Counted from the stretch's first letter, positions 36,988-49,028 are shown. The stretch is 64,000 nucleotides of DNA from Rehaibacterium terrae (GCF_014202935.1 NZ_JACHHX010000011.1:1-64000), one strand, 5' to 3'. Notes: generated by a model not told the origin, from the letters alone. Program-made: numbers and translations.

Positions 36988-37001
36988 TTGCAATCATGCA
37001 A
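36988..37001. promoter_or_regulatory. Palindrome between lysR and doxX, candidate operator
   Basis: TTGCAATCATGCAA has perfect arms TTGCA/TGCAA around ATCA and touches the LysR start codon. The 104-bp divergent spacer is otherwise AT-rich (TTTTCGTTTTTTG at 37008-37020). The position suits LysR autoregulation; binding is inferred. Confidence 0.4.
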
Positions 37002-37097
37002 TCAAAGTTTTCGTTTTTTGTCGATTTACTTGCTGTTTGGCACTGGCGAAGCTATGCCCACACCGGCACCCGCCGGCCCCTGATCGAGGATATCGCC

Positions 37098-37505
37098 ATG
37101 ACTTCCACCCTCCGGCCCCAAGACTACGCCGCCACCCTGCTGCGCCTCTCGCTGGGCATCCTGTTCCTGGCCCATGCCGGCCTGAAGCTGTTCGTGTTCA
37201 CGATCCCGGGCACGGTCGGCTATTTCGAGTCGATCGGCTTTCCGGGCTTCCTCGCCCACCTGGTCATCGCCGGCGAACTGATCGGCGGCCTCGCCCTGCT
37301 CGCCGGCGTGATGACCCGCTGGGCTTCGCTGGGCCTTGCCGTGATCGCCTTCGGCGCGATCTACCCGCATGCCGGCAACGGCTGGGTGTTCAGCGCGCCG
37401 GGTGGCGGCTGGGAGTTCCCGCTGTTCCTGGGCATCACCGCGCTGGTGCAGGCCCTGCTCGGCCCGGGCGCCTTTGCGCTGAAGCTCAACGCCGCCCGCG
37501 CCTGA
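37098..37505 (+). CDS. DoxX-family membrane protein
   Basis: A 135-aa protein with four TM helices in the DoxX pattern: LLRLSLGILFLAHAGLKLFV, FPGFLAHLVIAGELIGGLAL, AVIAFGAIYPHAGNG and a final helix before GPGAFAL. DoxX-type proteins are linked to redox or thiol stress and respiration, but roles differ widely. It starts at ATG 37098 and runs divergently from the LysR gene. The dioxygenase gene follows 48 nt later on the same strand. Confidence 0.85.
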   Translation: MTSTLRPQDYAATLLRLSLGILFLAHAGLKLFVFTIPGTVGYFESIGFPGFLAHLVIAGELIGGLALLAGVMTRWASLGLAVIAFGAIYPHAGNGWVFSAPGGGWEFPLFLGITALVQALLGPGAFALKLNAARA

Positions 37506-37553
37506 CTCCCATCCGGGGCCGCCGTCCCGGTGGCCCCGCCGGCTTTGCGTGCC

Positions 37554-40425
<2,872 letters not shown>

Positions 40426-40725
40426 ACGCCGGCGGAACGCTCCGCGCAGCGGGCAAACCTGAATGGAATCAATCGGTTCTGACGCCACGTTCAGCTGGCG
40501 TTCGGTTTCTGGCCGTTAGGGTGCGCCCCCGAACCGCCCCCGCGCCCATGGCCGCGCGGGGGTGCCGGACCGGATCCACCGGCCGGCGGCCGGGCCGAAA
40601 AGCCCGTCCGTCCCCATCACGCCAGGCCGACTGTCCCGTCCCCTTCCCTTCCCCCGTTGGCAGGTTGGGTGGCCGTTTCCGAGCGGCCGCGGGCAATGCG
40701 GCGCAACGGAGCAAGGAGTACCGCC
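40426..40725. other. 300-bp spacer upstream of the SleB-type gene
   Basis: No gene is visible. The segment near 40487-40520 contains TTCAGC...TTCGGTTTCTGGCCGTTAGGGT, a possible promoter, and 40535-40570 has inverted GC-rich arms (CCCCCGCGC / GCGCGGGGG, at about 40538-40563) that can form a hairpin. The rest is GC-rich with no clear signal. Confidence 0.4.
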
Positions 40726-41172
40726 ATGAAGCTGGCCTGGATTCTCTGGCTTGCCCAGGTCCTGCCGCAGCCGGCCGCCGAGCCGCTGTGCCTCGCCACC
40801 ACCATCTACCTGGAGGCGCGCAACCAGTCCGAAGCCGGGCAGCGCGCCGTCGCCGAAGTGGCCCTGCGCCGCCGCGACAGCGGCCTGTGGGGCGAGAGCG
40901 TCTGCGAGGTGGTCACTGCCCGTGGGCAGTTCGCGCCGACCCTCATCCACCCCGGCCACCGGCTGAAGAACGTCACGGCCTGGGAAAAGGCGGTACGGAT
41001 CGCCTTCCAGACCCAGCGCGAGTGGTCGCTGCCGCCCGGCCAGCGCAGGGAGATCGTGCCCGGCGCCAGCCACTTCGCCGCCCATGATCTGGCCAACCCC
41101 GCCTGGGCGACCCAGCCGGTCGCGGTCATCGGCGATCACAGCTTCTACCGGGTGATGCGGCTGGCGCCGTAA
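40726..41172 (+). CDS. SleB-type cell wall hydrolase (Hydrolase_2)
   Basis: A 148-aa protein with a short signal-like N-terminus (MKLAWILWLAQVLPQPAAEP) and a SleB-like lytic domain: the catalytic-type segment TTIYLEARNQSEAGQRAVAE contains the conserved Glu, and later VCEVVTARGQFAPT matches the family (V-C-x-V-V-x-x-x-x-Q-F). Such enzymes cut peptidoglycan; Gram-negative members are found in growth and lysis contexts. AAGGAG seven bases before ATG 40726 fixes the start. A hairpin follows the gene. Confidence 0.8.
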   Translation: MKLAWILWLAQVLPQPAAEPLCLATTIYLEARNQSEAGQRAVAEVALRRRDSGLWGESVCEVVTARGQFAPTLIHPGHRLKNVTAWEKAVRIAFQTQREWSLPPGQRREIVPGASHFAAHDLANPAWATQPVAVIGDHSFYRVMRLAP

Positions 41173-41202
41173 ACCCGACGCCCCATTCCACACGCAGCGT
41201 TC

Positions 41203-41234
41203 CAGCGCCCCGGCTTGTTCGAGCCGGGGCGCTG
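41203..41234 (+). terminator. Hairpin after the SleB-type gene
   Basis: The 13-bp arms CAGCGCCCCGGCT and AGCCGGGGCGCTG with a 6-base loop start 30 nt after the stop. There is no T tract, but the stem is strong. Confidence 0.55.
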
Positions 41235-41276
41235 TCGCATGGTGGGCGCTCCCGTCGATGAGCCCCACCTCCCACC

Positions 41277-41891
41277 ATGAAGCTTTACTTCATCCCCGGC
41301 ACTTGCTCGCTGGCCGACCACATCGTGCTGGAGTGGATCGGCTGCCCGTACGACACCCGGCAAGTCGCCCGCGATGCCTTGCGCTCGCCCGAGTATCTGA
41401 AGATCAACCCGGCCGGCGTGGTGCCGACCCTGGAAGACGACGACGGCTGGGTGCTGACCGAGAACGTCGCCATCCTCAACTACCTGCTCGACCGCTTCCC
41501 GGAGGCGGGCCTGGGCGGCGACAACGGCCTGCGCGACCGCGCCGAGACCAACCGCTGGCTGGCCTACCTGAACTCGGACGTGCACAAGGCCTTCGGGCCG
41601 ATCTTCAGCCCGGCGCGCTTCCATCCCGACCCGTCGCAGCACGACGCTCTCAAGCAGGCCGCCCGCGCGCGCATCGCCCTGCTGCTGGGCCCGGTCGAGA
41701 GCCGCCTGACCGACCGCGACTGGCTGGCCGGCCACCGGTCGCCGGCCGATGCCTACCTGTTCGTGATCCTGCGCTGGGCGATGGCGCACGGCATCGATCT
41801 CGCCGACAAGCCCAGGCTGCAGGCCCACTTCGCCCGGATGAAGGCGGATGCCGGCGTGCAGCGGGCGCTGAAGGCGCAGGGGCTGGAGTAA
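41277..41891 (+). CDS. Glutathione S-transferase, beta-class-like
   Basis: A 204-aa GST. The N-terminal thioredoxin-fold domain begins KLYFIPGTCSLADHIVLEW with the catalytic-type Cys10, and has NPAGVVPTL and TENVAILNYL for glutathione contact; the C-terminal helical domain carries DWLAGHRSPADAYLFVILRW. Beta-class GSTs conjugate or reduce electrophiles with glutathione in the cytoplasm. Nothing in the context indicates a substrate. Confidence 0.9.
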   Translation: MKLYFIPGTCSLADHIVLEWIGCPYDTRQVARDALRSPEYLKINPAGVVPTLEDDDGWVLTENVAILNYLLDRFPEAGLGGDNGLRDRAETNRWLAYLNSDVHKAFGPIFSPARFHPDPSQHDALKQAARARIALLLGPVESRLTDRDWLAGHRSPADAYLFVILRWAMAHGIDLADKPRLQAHFARMKADAGVQRALKAQGLE

Positions 41892-41922
41892 GGCCGGAAA
41901 TCGGAAACCGGAAACCGGAAAG
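41892..41922. repeat. Short CGGAAACCGG repeat after the GST gene
   Basis: Units GGAAATCGGAAACCGGAAACCGG follow the GST stop directly. They share GCCGGAAATCGG with the inverted repeat at 8468-8590 and appear to be one arm of the same dispersed element. Confidence 0.5.
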
Positions 41923-41936
41923 GCGTCGCCCTGCTG

Positions 41937-42818
41937 TCACTCCGGTGCAAGCGAGTCCTGCGTCGCATCGTGGGCCAGCACCCAGGCATCGATGCACTCG
42001 CGCATGGCGTCGGGCTGTTCGGTGGGAATCCAGTGCCGGGCATCGAGCTCGACGAACTCGATGCCCGGCAGTATCGCCAGCGCCGCCCGGGTCCGCGCCG
42101 GATCGGCCATCAGCCGGCCGCGCGAGAGCACGGCCAGGCCCGGGCTGCGTACCCGCGCCAGCGGCAGCGGCCGCAGCACTTCCAGCAGGTTGGCCAGGTA
42201 CTGCGCGCTGGGCAGTGTCCTGAGGTCGTGCCAGGGCGAGCCGTAGCGGCGCAGCATCGCGGACGAGCCGATCGCCCCCTGCACACTGCGGTCGAGCGCC
42301 TCCAGATCCAGCGGTCGAAGGTGGCGCCGGTGCAGGCCCAGCCGGTTGCCGCCGCGCAGCAACGCCACCAGCAGCCGCAGCAAAGGCGTCAGCGGTCGCA
42401 GCCGCGCCAGCGTGCCGACCAGCGCCGACCTGACCATCGGCTCGATCAGCACCAGTCCGGCGCAGCGCCCCGGATGGCGGGCGGCGAAGTGCAGTGCCAG
42501 GTTCGCGCCCAGGCAATGCCCCCCGATGTGGGCGCGCGGGATCCGTTCCTGATCCAGCAGTTCGGCCAGATCGTCGCTCCAGCGGGCCATGTCCGCCGGC
42601 CCGCGCCACAGCGACAGGCCGTGGCCGCGCAGATCGGGGCGGATCAGCCGATGCCCGTGCCGCAACGTGGTGGTGGCGACGAAATGCCACCAGCGGGTGC
42701 CGTTGCTGGCGGCGCCATGCAGCAGCACCAACGGCATCCCCCGCTCGGCCCGGGGTCGCCAGCGGCGATAGCCCAACTCGACGCCATCGGCGGCACGGAA
42801 GCGGCAGACCGCGTCCAT
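41937..42818 (-). CDS. Alpha/beta-hydrolase with a Cys at the nucleophile position
   Basis: A 293-aa alpha/beta-fold protein: oxyanion-type LLHGAASNG, DLRGHG, the nucleophile elbow GGHCLGANLALH (Cys102 where most members have Ser), a helical cap (about 125-200) and a C-terminal DARHWIPTEQP giving the catalytic His. A Cys elbow is found in dienelactone-hydrolase-type enzymes and in some inactive or acyl-transfer members, so function cannot be assumed. It is followed after one base by the convergent-free MFS gene upstream on the same strand, forming a likely two-gene operon (MFS then hydrolase). Confidence 0.8.
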   Translation of the reverse strand: MDAVCRFRAADGVELGYRRWRPRAERGMPLVLLHGAASNGTRWWHFVATTTLRHGHRLIRPDLRGHGLSLWRGPADMARWSDDLAELLDQERIPRAHIGGHCLGANLALHFAARHPGRCAGLVLIEPMVRSALVGTLARLRPLTPLLRLLVALLRGGNRLGLHRRHLRPLDLEALDRSVQGAIGSSAMLRRYGSPWHDLRTLPSAQYLANLLEVLRPLPLARVRSPGLAVLSRGRLMADPARTRAALAILPGIEFVELDARHWIPTEQPDAMRECIDAWVLAHDATQDSLAPE

Positions 42819-42819
42819 G

Positions 42820-44139
42820 TCAGCCGCCCGTCTCGGCCGCCGCCTCGCCGCGCCCCTGGTCCACCCGCAGGCTGACCAGCCAGGCCGCGAAGAACAGCAG
42901 CGCGCAGAACAGCACCGCCGTGCGCAGACCGAGCCAGGCCTGCAGCAGTCCGACCGCGACCAGGCCGAAGGCGCCGGCCAGCTTCAGGCTCAGGCCCCAG
43001 AAGCCGAAGAATTCGGCGCTGCGCGAAAGCGGCGAGAACAGCCCGACCAGCGTGCGCGTCGCCGACTGGCAGGCCCCCAGGCTCATGCCCGCCGCGCAGC
43101 CGACCACGAGGAACACCTGCTGCGCCTGCCAGTCGATGCCCATGCTCCGCAGCAGCACGCTCAGCTCGGGCGTGAGGTGGATCAGCAGCACCGCCAGCAC
43201 CCAGGTCCACAGCGTGATGCGATAGGTCCGCAGCGCGCCGATGCGGTCCTGCAGCCAGCCGAAGCCGAGCGCGCCGGCGGCCGCGGTGATCTGCACCAGC
43301 ACGAACATCACCACCCGCACCGGTTCGTCCCAGCCGATCACCTGCGCGCCGTAGATGAAGGCATAGGCGATCACGATGTAGATGCCGCTCATGGCGAAGA
43401 ACACCGACACCAGCAGCACCGCCAGGTCGCGATGCAGGCGCAGGCGCGAGAGCGTGCCGCGCACCCGCCCGAAACCGGTCGCCAGCGCATCGCGCAGCGT
43501 CGGCAACGGCCTTGGCGTGCCGCGCTCGCGCAGCCACAGGAAGGTGGGGATCGCCGCCACCAGGAAGAACCCGCCGGCGAACGGCCCGACCCAGCGGATG
43601 CGCTGGAAGTTCTCCTCACTGACCTCGCCCAGCGCCAGCAGCGCAAACACCGTCGCCACCAGCCCGCCGACATAGCCCAGCGCCCAGCCGAAGCCGGAAA
43701 TCTTGCCCAGATCGCGCGGCGGCCCCAACCCGGGCAGGAAGCTGGCGATGAAGGCTTCGCCGATCGAATAGGCGAAGTTCGAGACGATCAGCAGCAGTAC
43801 GCCGAGTGCCGCATAGCCGGGCGCGACGAAGTACAGCGCCGCGGTGGCGACCACCGTCAGCAGGTAGCTGGCGAACAGGAAGCGCTTCTTGGCCGAAGCC
43901 GCGTCCATCACTGCGCCGGCCACCGGCGCGCAGACCACCACCAGCAGGTAACTGGTGGCCAGCGACAGGCTCCACAGCAGGTTGCCGAGGCGGTAGTCGG
44001 GCGCGTCGCCGACCACGATGCGGGTGAACAGGTCACCGAAGACGACGGTGATGATCAGCAGCGTGTAGGCCTGGTTGGCGAAGTCGAACATCGCCCAGCC
44101 CAGGATCTCCCGCCGCGATGCGCGCACCCGTTCGTTCAT
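42820..44139 (-). CDS. MFS transporter, UMF1/Atg22-like family
   Basis: A 439-aa, 12-TM transporter. The family signature is AMFDFANQAYTLLIITVVF near the N-terminus (about 14-33), with LGKISGFGWALGYVGGL (about 150) in the middle and LVGLFSPLSRSAEFFGFWG later. UMF1 proteins are related to yeast Atg22 amino-acid effluxers; bacterial substrates are not known. ATG 44139 is chosen because the 28 upstream in-frame residues are Arg/Ser-rich and not family-like. The downstream hydrolase gene starts one base after the stop. Confidence 0.85.
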   Translation of the reverse strand: MNERVRASRREILGWAMFDFANQAYTLLIITVVFGDLFTRIVVGDAPDYRLGNLLWSLSLATSYLLVVVCAPVAGAVMDAASAKKRFLFASYLLTVVATAALYFVAPGYAALGVLLLIVSNFAYSIGEAFIASFLPGLGPPRDLGKISGFGWALGYVGGLVATVFALLALGEVSEENFQRIRWVGPFAGGFFLVAAIPTFLWLRERGTPRPLPTLRDALATGFGRVRGTLSRLRLHRDLAVLLVSVFFAMSGIYIVIAYAFIYGAQVIGWDEPVRVVMFVLVQITAAAGALGFGWLQDRIGALRTYRITLWTWVLAVLLIHLTPELSVLLRSMGIDWQAQQVFLVVGCAAGMSLGACQSATRTLVGLFSPLSRSAEFFGFWGLSLKLAGAFGLVAVGLLQAWLGLRTAVLFCALLFFAAWLVSLRVDQGRGEAAAETGG

Positions 44140-44272
44140 GCGGCCGATTCTGACCGAAGCGGGGCAAACCCGCGAACTCCCCGCATGACGGCGCCCCACC
44201 CCCGCCCGCCGCCATGACGGCAACGGGCCGCGCGCGGCGGCCCGTTGTGCGCACTGTCCGGGAACGCGATGC

Positions 44273-45421
44273 TCAGCCGCGCTTTTCCAGCGGCACGAAC
44301 TCGCGGTCCTCGGGACCGATGTAGTTGGCGCTGGGGCGGATGATCTTGCCGTCGATGCGCTGCTCGATCACGTGCGCGCTCCAGCCGGAGGTGCGGGCGA
44401 TCACGAACAGCGGCGTGAACATCGCCGTCGGCACGCCCATCATGTGGTAGGCCGAGGCGCTGTACCAGTCCAGGTTGGGGAACATCCGCTTCATGTCCCA
44501 CATCAGCGTCTCGATGCGCTCGGACACGTCGAACAGCACCTGGTTGCCGCCCTCCTTGCAGAGCTTGCGGCTGATCTCCTTGATGATCGGATTGCGCGGG
44601 TCGCCCACCGTGTAGACCGGATGGCCAAAGCCGATCACGATCTCCTTGCGCTCGACCCGGGCGCGGATGTCGGCCTCGGCCTCGTCGGCACTCTGGTAGC
44701 GGGCGATGATCTCCATCGCCACCTCGTTGGCTCCACCGTGCTTGGGGCCGCGCAGTGCACCGATCGCACCGGTGATGCACGAGTACATGTCCGAGCCGGT
44801 GCCGGCGATCACGCGGGCGGTGAAGGTGGACGCATTGAACTCGTGTTCGGCGTACAGCACCAGCGACTTGTCCAGCGCGTCGGCGTGCAGCTGGCTCGGC
44901 GGGTGGCCGTGCAGCAGGTGCAGGAAATGCGCGGCGATCGAGTCGTCGTCGGTCTCGACCTCGATGCGGCGGCCGTTGTGGGTGAAGTGGTACCAGTACA
45001 GCAGCATCGAGCCGAAACTGGCCATCAGCCGGTCGGCGATGTCGCGCGCGCCAGGCACGGCATGGTCGTCCTTCTCCGGCAGTACGGTGCCCAGCACCGA
45101 GCAGCCGGTGCGCAGCACGTCCATCGGATGCGCATTGGCCGGGATCAGCTCCAGCGTCTCCTGCACCAGCGCCGGCAGGCCGCGCAGCGACTTGAGCTTG
45201 CGCCTGTACGCCTGCAGCTCGCTGAAGGTCGGCAGGTGGCCGTACACCAGCAGGTAGGCGACTTCCTCGAACGTGGCCTTCGTCGCCAGGTCCTTGATGT
45301 CGTAACCGCGGTAATGCAGGTCATTGCCGCTGCGGCCGACGGTGCACAGGGCAGTGTTGCCGGCGGCGGTGCCGGACAGGGCGACGGATTTCTTCGGCTT
45401 GGGCGTGGTCGATTCGCTCAC
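44273..45421 (-). CDS. prpC: 2-methylcitrate synthase / citrate synthase family
   Basis: A 382-aa citrate-synthase-fold enzyme. Motifs: [19 protein letters not shown], catalytic-type [12 protein letters not shown] and [16 protein letters not shown]. The short length and pairing with prpB identify it as the propionate-pathway enzyme, which condenses propionyl-CoA with oxaloacetate. The start is a GTG at 45421 (SESTTPKP follows), with GGGA upstream. A TATAAT lies 28 bases before it, so it has its own promoter although it shares strand and cluster with prpB. Confidence 0.92.
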   Translation of the reverse strand: MSESTTPKPKKSVALSGTAAGNTALCTVGRSGNDLHYRGYDIKDLATKATFEEVAYLLVYGHLPTFSELQAYRRKLKSLRGLPALVQETLELIPANAHPMDVLRTGCSVLGTVLPEKDDHAVPGARDIADRLMASFGSMLLYWYHFTHNGRRIEVETDDDSIAAHFLHLLHGHPPSQLHADALDKSLVLYAEHEFNASTFTARVIAGTGSDMYSCITGAIGALRGPKHGGANEVAMEIIARYQSADEAEADIRARVERKEIVIGFGHPVYTVGDPRNPIIKEISRKLCKEGGNQVLFDVSERIETLMWDMKRMFPNLDWYSASAYHMMGVPTAMFTPLFVIARTSGWSAHVIEQRIDGKIIRPSANYIGPEDREFVPLEKRG

Positions 45422-45448
45422 GGTGCAGTCCCGGGTGTGAAAACAGCG

Positions 45449-45454
45449 ATTATA
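45449..45454 (-). promoter_or_regulatory. Consensus -10 box for prpC
   Basis: TATAAT on the minus strand, 28 bases upstream of the GTG start of prpC, in the sequence CCAATATAATCGCTG. No good -35 is visible. Confidence 0.5.
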
Positions 45455-45529
45455 TTGGCTCCGTCCCCGCCACGCCGGCCGCCCTCGCCCCCCGGGCCCC
45501 ACGGCGGCAGGTCCGCCCGGCCGCGAGCA

Positions 45530-46759
45530 TCAACCGAAGAAGAGGTAGCAGACGGCGATGGCGGCAAGGATGCCGGCAACGTCGGCCACCAGTGCACAGC
45601 CGACGGCATGACGGGCACGGCGTATGCCGACCGCGCCGAAATACACCGCCAGCACGTAGAACGTGGTCTCGGTACTGCCCTGCACGGTGGCAGCCAGCAA
45701 CGCCGGGAAGCTGTCCACCCCGAAGTGCTGCATGGTTTCGATCAGCAGTGCCCGTGCCGCGCTGCCGGAGAAGGGCTTGGCCAGGGCGGTCGGCAAGGCA
45801 TCCACGAAACGGGTGTCGGTTCCCAGCCAGGCGACCGCGGCGCGCACCCCCTCGAGCGCGAAGTCCAGGGCCCCGGAGGCGCGCAAGACGCCGATGGCGC
45901 AGAGCATGGCGACCAGATAGGGCAGCAGGTCGCGGGCAACCTCGAAACCCTGGCGCGCCCCCTCGACGAAGGCCTCGTACACCGGCACCCGGCGCCAGGC
46001 GCCGGCCAACAGGAAGGCCAGCACCGCGGCCAGCAGCAACAGGTTGCCGGCCAGGCTGGACAGGGTCGCCAGCGCGACCGCGGTCATTCCGGCCAGCAGC
46101 CACAGCAATGCCCCCAGCAGCAGCGCCGCGCCCCCCAGCCAGGCCAGCACCACCGGGTCGCCCAAGCGCAGCCGCTGCACCCAGGCCACCGCCAGCAGTC
46201 CGGCCAGAGTCGAGGCGGTGGTGGCCAGCAGGATGGGCAAGAACACCAGGGTCGGGTCGCTGGCGCCCTGCTGCAGCCGGTACATGAAGATGCTGACCGG
46301 CAACAGGGTCAGCGAGGAGGTGTTGAGCACCAGGAACAGGATCTGGGCGTTGCTGGCGCGCTCGGGCTCGGGGTTCAGCGCCTGCAGCTCGCGCATCGCC
46401 TTCAGCCCGATCGGTGTGGCGGCGTTGTCCAGACCGATGCCGTTGGCGGCGAAGTTGAGCGTGACCAGCCCCAGTGCCGGGTGCCCACGCGGCACCTCCG
46501 GCATCAGGCGGGCGAACAGCGGCGCCAAGGCACGCGCCAGCCAATCGATCACACCGGCACGCTCACCGATCCGCAGCAGCCCCAGCCACAGGGTGAGCGT
46601 GCCGAACAGCAGCACCATCACCTCGACCGAGAGCCGGGCCATGTCGAACAGCGCCGCCACCATGGCGGCGAAGACCTCCCCTTCCCCGGCCAGCAGCCAG
46701 CGCGCCAGACCGGCGACGGCCGCCACCAGGAAAAAGCCGAGCCAAAGCCCGTTCAGCAC
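45530..46759 (-). CDS. Fused SpmA-SpmB nucleoside-recognition membrane protein
   Basis: A 409-aa protein with about ten TM helices that joins the equivalents of Bacillus SpmA and SpmB. The N-terminal half has GLVTLNFAANGIGLDNAATPIGLKA (given in part: LNFAANGIGLDNAATPIGLK) and the C-terminal half the SpmB-like GSTETTFYVLAVYFGAVGI (Gate domain). Such proteins occur in many non-spore-forming bacteria and may transport or recognise a small metabolite; function is unproven. It lies between prpB (17 nt upstream) and prpC (108 nt downstream). Confidence 0.85.
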   Translation of the reverse strand: MLNGLWLGFFLVAAVAGLARWLLAGEGEVFAAMVAALFDMARLSVEVMVLLFGTLTLWLGLLRIGERAGVIDWLARALAPLFARLMPEVPRGHPALGLVTLNFAANGIGLDNAATPIGLKAMRELQALNPEPERASNAQILFLVLNTSSLTLLPVSIFMYRLQQGASDPTLVFLPILLATTASTLAGLLAVAWVQRLRLGDPVVLAWLGGAALLLGALLWLLAGMTAVALATLSSLAGNLLLLAAVLAFLLAGAWRRVPVYEAFVEGARQGFEVARDLLPYLVAMLCAIGVLRASGALDFALEGVRAAVAWLGTDTRFVDALPTALAKPFSGSAARALLIETMQHFGVDSFPALLAATVQGSTETTFYVLAVYFGAVGIRRARHAVGCALVADVAGILAAIAVCYLFFG

Positions 46760-46776
46760 GGCCTGGGCCGGCCCGC

Positions 46777-47664
46777 TCAGCCGGGCCTGCGGGCGAACAG
46801 GGCATCCAGCCGCTGCTCGTAGTCGTGATAGCCGATCCGCTCGTACAGCTCCTCACGGGTCTGCATGCTGTCGAGCACGGCCCGCTGATGGCCGTCGCGG
46901 CGAATCGCCTCGTACACCGCCTCGGCGGCCTTGTTCATGGCGCGGAAGGCCGACAGCGGGTAGAGCTGGATGGCGACGCCGACCGAGGCCAGCTCCTCGC
47001 GGGTGAACAGCGGCGTCTTGCCGAACTCGGTGATGTTGGCCAGCACCGGCACCTTCACCGCGTCGACGAAGCGCTTGTAGGTGTCCAAATCGTAGGCGGC
47101 CTCGGCGAAGATGCCGTCGGCGCCGGCCTCCACGCAGGCCACGGCGCGCTCGATGGCGGCGTCCACGCCGTGCACGGCGATGGCATCGGTGCGGGCGATC
47201 AGGAAGAAGTCGGGATCGGTCTTCGCGTCGGCCGCCGCCTTCACCCGGTCGACCATCTCCTCGGTGGAGACGATCTCCTTGCCCGGGCGGTGGCCGCAGC
47301 GCTTGGCGCCGACCTGGTCCTCGATATGACAGGCGGCGGCGCCGGCCTTGATCAGTGACTTGACGGTGCGCTCGATGTTGAAGGCGCTCGGCCCGAAGCC
47401 GGTGTCGATGTCGACCAGCAGCGGCAGGTCGCAGACATCGGTGATGCGACGGGTGTCGATCAGCACGTCCTCGAGCGTATTGATGCCGAGGTCGGGCATG
47501 CCCAGCGAGCCGGCGGCGACGCCGCCGCCGGACAGGTAGATGGCGCGGTAGCCGGCGCGTCTGGCGAGCAGGGCGTGGTTGGCATTGATGGCGCCGATCA
47601 CCTGCAGCGGCGACTCGGCGGCCAGGGCGGCGCGGAACTTCGCGCCCGGGCTGGGCTGGCTCAT
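46777..47664 (-). CDS. prpB: 2-methylisocitrate lyase
   Basis: PEP-mutase/isocitrate-lyase superfamily enzyme (295 aa) that splits 2-methylisocitrate into pyruvate and succinate. Motifs: [19 protein letters not shown], the Mg-binding DIDTGFG, the catalytic loop [11 protein letters not shown] with Cys123, and ARTDA. All are diagnostic of PrpB. It is followed 17 nt later by the SpmAB gene and then prpC. No acnD/prpF or prpD is present in this window, so the middle steps of the cycle must be encoded elsewhere. Confidence 0.95.
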   Translation of the reverse strand: MSQPSPGAKFRAALAAESPLQVIGAINANHALLARRAGYRAIYLSGGGVAAGSLGMPDLGINTLEDVLIDTRRITDVCDLPLLVDIDTGFGPSAFNIERTVKSLIKAGAAACHIEDQVGAKRCGHRPGKEIVSTEEMVDRVKAAADAKTDPDFFLIARTDAIAVHGVDAAIERAVACVEAGADGIFAEAAYDLDTYKRFVDAVKVPVLANITEFGKTPLFTREELASVGVAIQLYPLSAFRAMNKAAEAVYEAIRRDGHQRAVLDSMQTREELYERIGYHDYEQRLDALFARRPG

Positions 47665-47688
47665 GCGTACTCCCGGCGGAAAAGCGGC

Positions 47689-47694
47689 ATTTTA
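47689..47694 (-). promoter_or_regulatory. -10-like box for prpB
   Basis: TAAAAT on the minus strand, 25 bases before the prpB ATG, within GGGCTAAAATGCC; no clear -35. Confidence 0.4.
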
Positions 47695-47736
47695 GCCCAG
47701 TCGGCGTGCCGCCCCCGTGCCGTCGCCGCAAGCGCG

Positions 47737-47771
47737 GAAAAAACGACGGGCGGCCGGAGGCCGCCCGTCGT
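47737..47771 (-). terminator. Strong intrinsic terminator of mdh
   Basis: A perfect 13-bp stem (ACGACGGGCGGCC / GGCCGCCCGTCGT, 3-base loop) is followed on the minus strand by TTTTTTCC. It lies 20 nt beyond the mdh stop and separates mdh from prpB. Confidence 0.9.
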
Positions 47772-47791
47772 CGCAGCGATCGCGTCGCGGC

Positions 47792-48778
47792 TCAGCCCAG
47801 CAGATGGGCGACGCCGGCGCGCTCTTCCTCCAGCTCGGCCAGCGTCTTGTTGATGCGCTCGCGGCTGAACTCGTCGATCTCCAGGCCCTGCACGATCTCG
47901 TACTCGCCGTCCCTGCAGATCACGGGGTAGCCGAACATCACGTCCTGCGGGATGCCGTAGCTGCCGTCGGACGGGATGCCCATGGTGACCCACTTGCCAT
48001 CGGTGCCCAGCACCCAGTCGCGGATGTGGTCGATGGCGGCGTTGGCGGCCGAGGCGGCCGAGGACAGGCCGCGCGCCTCGATGATCGCCGCACCGCGCTT
48101 GCCGACGGTGGGAATGAAGACCTCGCGGTTCCAGGCTTCGTCGCCGATCTTCGCCTTCAGGCTCTCGCCCTTGGCGGTGGCGAAGCGGTAGTCCGGATAC
48201 ATGGTCGGGCTGTGGTTGCCCCACACGACGAGCTTCTCGATGTCGGCCACGGCCACGCCGGCCTTGGCGGCCAGTTGGCTGAGCGCGCGGTTGTGGTCCA
48301 GGCGCAGCATCGCGGTGAAGTTCTTCTTCGGCAGGTCCGGCGCCGACTTCATCGCGATGTAGGCATTGGTGTTGGCCGGGTTGCCGACCACCAGCACCTT
48401 GACGTCGCGCGAGGCGACGGCATTGAGCGCCTTGCCCTGCACGGTGAAGATCTCGGCGTTCTTGAGCAGCAGATCCTTGCGCTCCATGCCCGGACCGCGC
48501 GGCATCGCGCCGACCAGCAGCGCCACGTCGGCATCCTTGAACGCGACCATCGGGTCGTCGGTGCCGACCATGCCGGCCAGCAGCGGGAAGGCGCAGTCCT
48601 CCAGCTCCATCATCACGCCGCGCAGCGCGGCCTGGGCCTTTTCCATCGGCAGCTCGAGCATCTGCAGGATGACCGGCTGGTCCTTGCCGAGCATCTCGCC
48701 GGAGGCGATGCGGAACAGCAGGGAGTAGCCGATCTGGCCGGCGGCGCCAGTGACAGCAACACGGAGGGGGGTCTTCAT
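47792..48778 (-). CDS. mdh: Malate dehydrogenase
   Basis: A 328-aa NAD-dependent malate dehydrogenase of the TCA cycle, of the cytosolic type-2 form. The NAD motif [13 protein letters not shown] is at about 9-21; substrate-binding [15 protein letters not shown] and the catalytic-His region [13 protein letters not shown] follow. ATG 48778 gives the standard N-terminus. It lies 19 nt after hicA, at the end of a run aminotransferase-hicB-hicA-mdh, and is closed by a strong terminator. The 57 coding bases upstream in frame belong to hicA. Confidence 0.95.
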   Translation of the reverse strand: MKTPLRVAVTGAAGQIGYSLLFRIASGEMLGKDQPVILQMLELPMEKAQAALRGVMMELEDCAFPLLAGMVGTDDPMVAFKDADVALLVGAMPRGPGMERKDLLLKNAEIFTVQGKALNAVASRDVKVLVVGNPANTNAYIAMKSAPDLPKKNFTAMLRLDHNRALSQLAAKAGVAVADIEKLVVWGNHSPTMYPDYRFATAKGESLKAKIGDEAWNREVFIPTVGKRGAAIIEARGLSSAASAANAAIDHIRDWVLGTDGKWVTMGIPSDGSYGIPQDVMFGYPVICRDGEYEIVQGLEIDEFSRERINKTLAELEEERAGVAHLLG

Positions 48779-48797
48779 GGTTTTATCCAACGTGTGG

Positions 48798-49028
48798 TTA
48801 CGGTGACTGTTCTTCGAAAACACTGCGCTCGACACCCGACTGGCGGATGATGGAAAGCAGGGTACCGATGCGTAGTTCTTTGTGGTCGGGGACCGGGACC
48901 GTCGTCGTGGTATCTGCCTGACGCCGCTGCATCACGACATGGCTGCCTCGCTGTCTCACCTGCACGAAGCCGTGCGCGGCGAGAATCTCGCAGATCTCTC
49001 GGCCCGAGAGCCGCCTGAGTCTAGGCAA
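48798..49028 (-). CDS. hicA: HicA mRNA-interferase toxin
   Basis: A 76-aa HicA-type toxin with the dsRBD-like fold: [20 protein letters not shown] and the catalytic His30 in RGSHVVMQR. It cleaves mRNA when free of HicB. No ATG or GTG fits; the only start is TTG at 49028, which overlaps the last eight bases of hicB. That gives low, coupled translation, as expected for a toxin. hicB comes first in the transcript, the less common but known order. Confidence 0.85.
   Translation of the reverse strand: MPRLRRLSGREICEILAAHGFVQVRQRGSHVVMQRRQADTTTTVPVPDHKELRIGTLLSIIRQSGVERSVFEEQSP

Noticed and set aside
40426-40725. A small gene in the 300-bp spacer
   Set aside because: No frame has a start, ribosome-binding site and plausible composition; the sequence is GC-rich with hairpins only.
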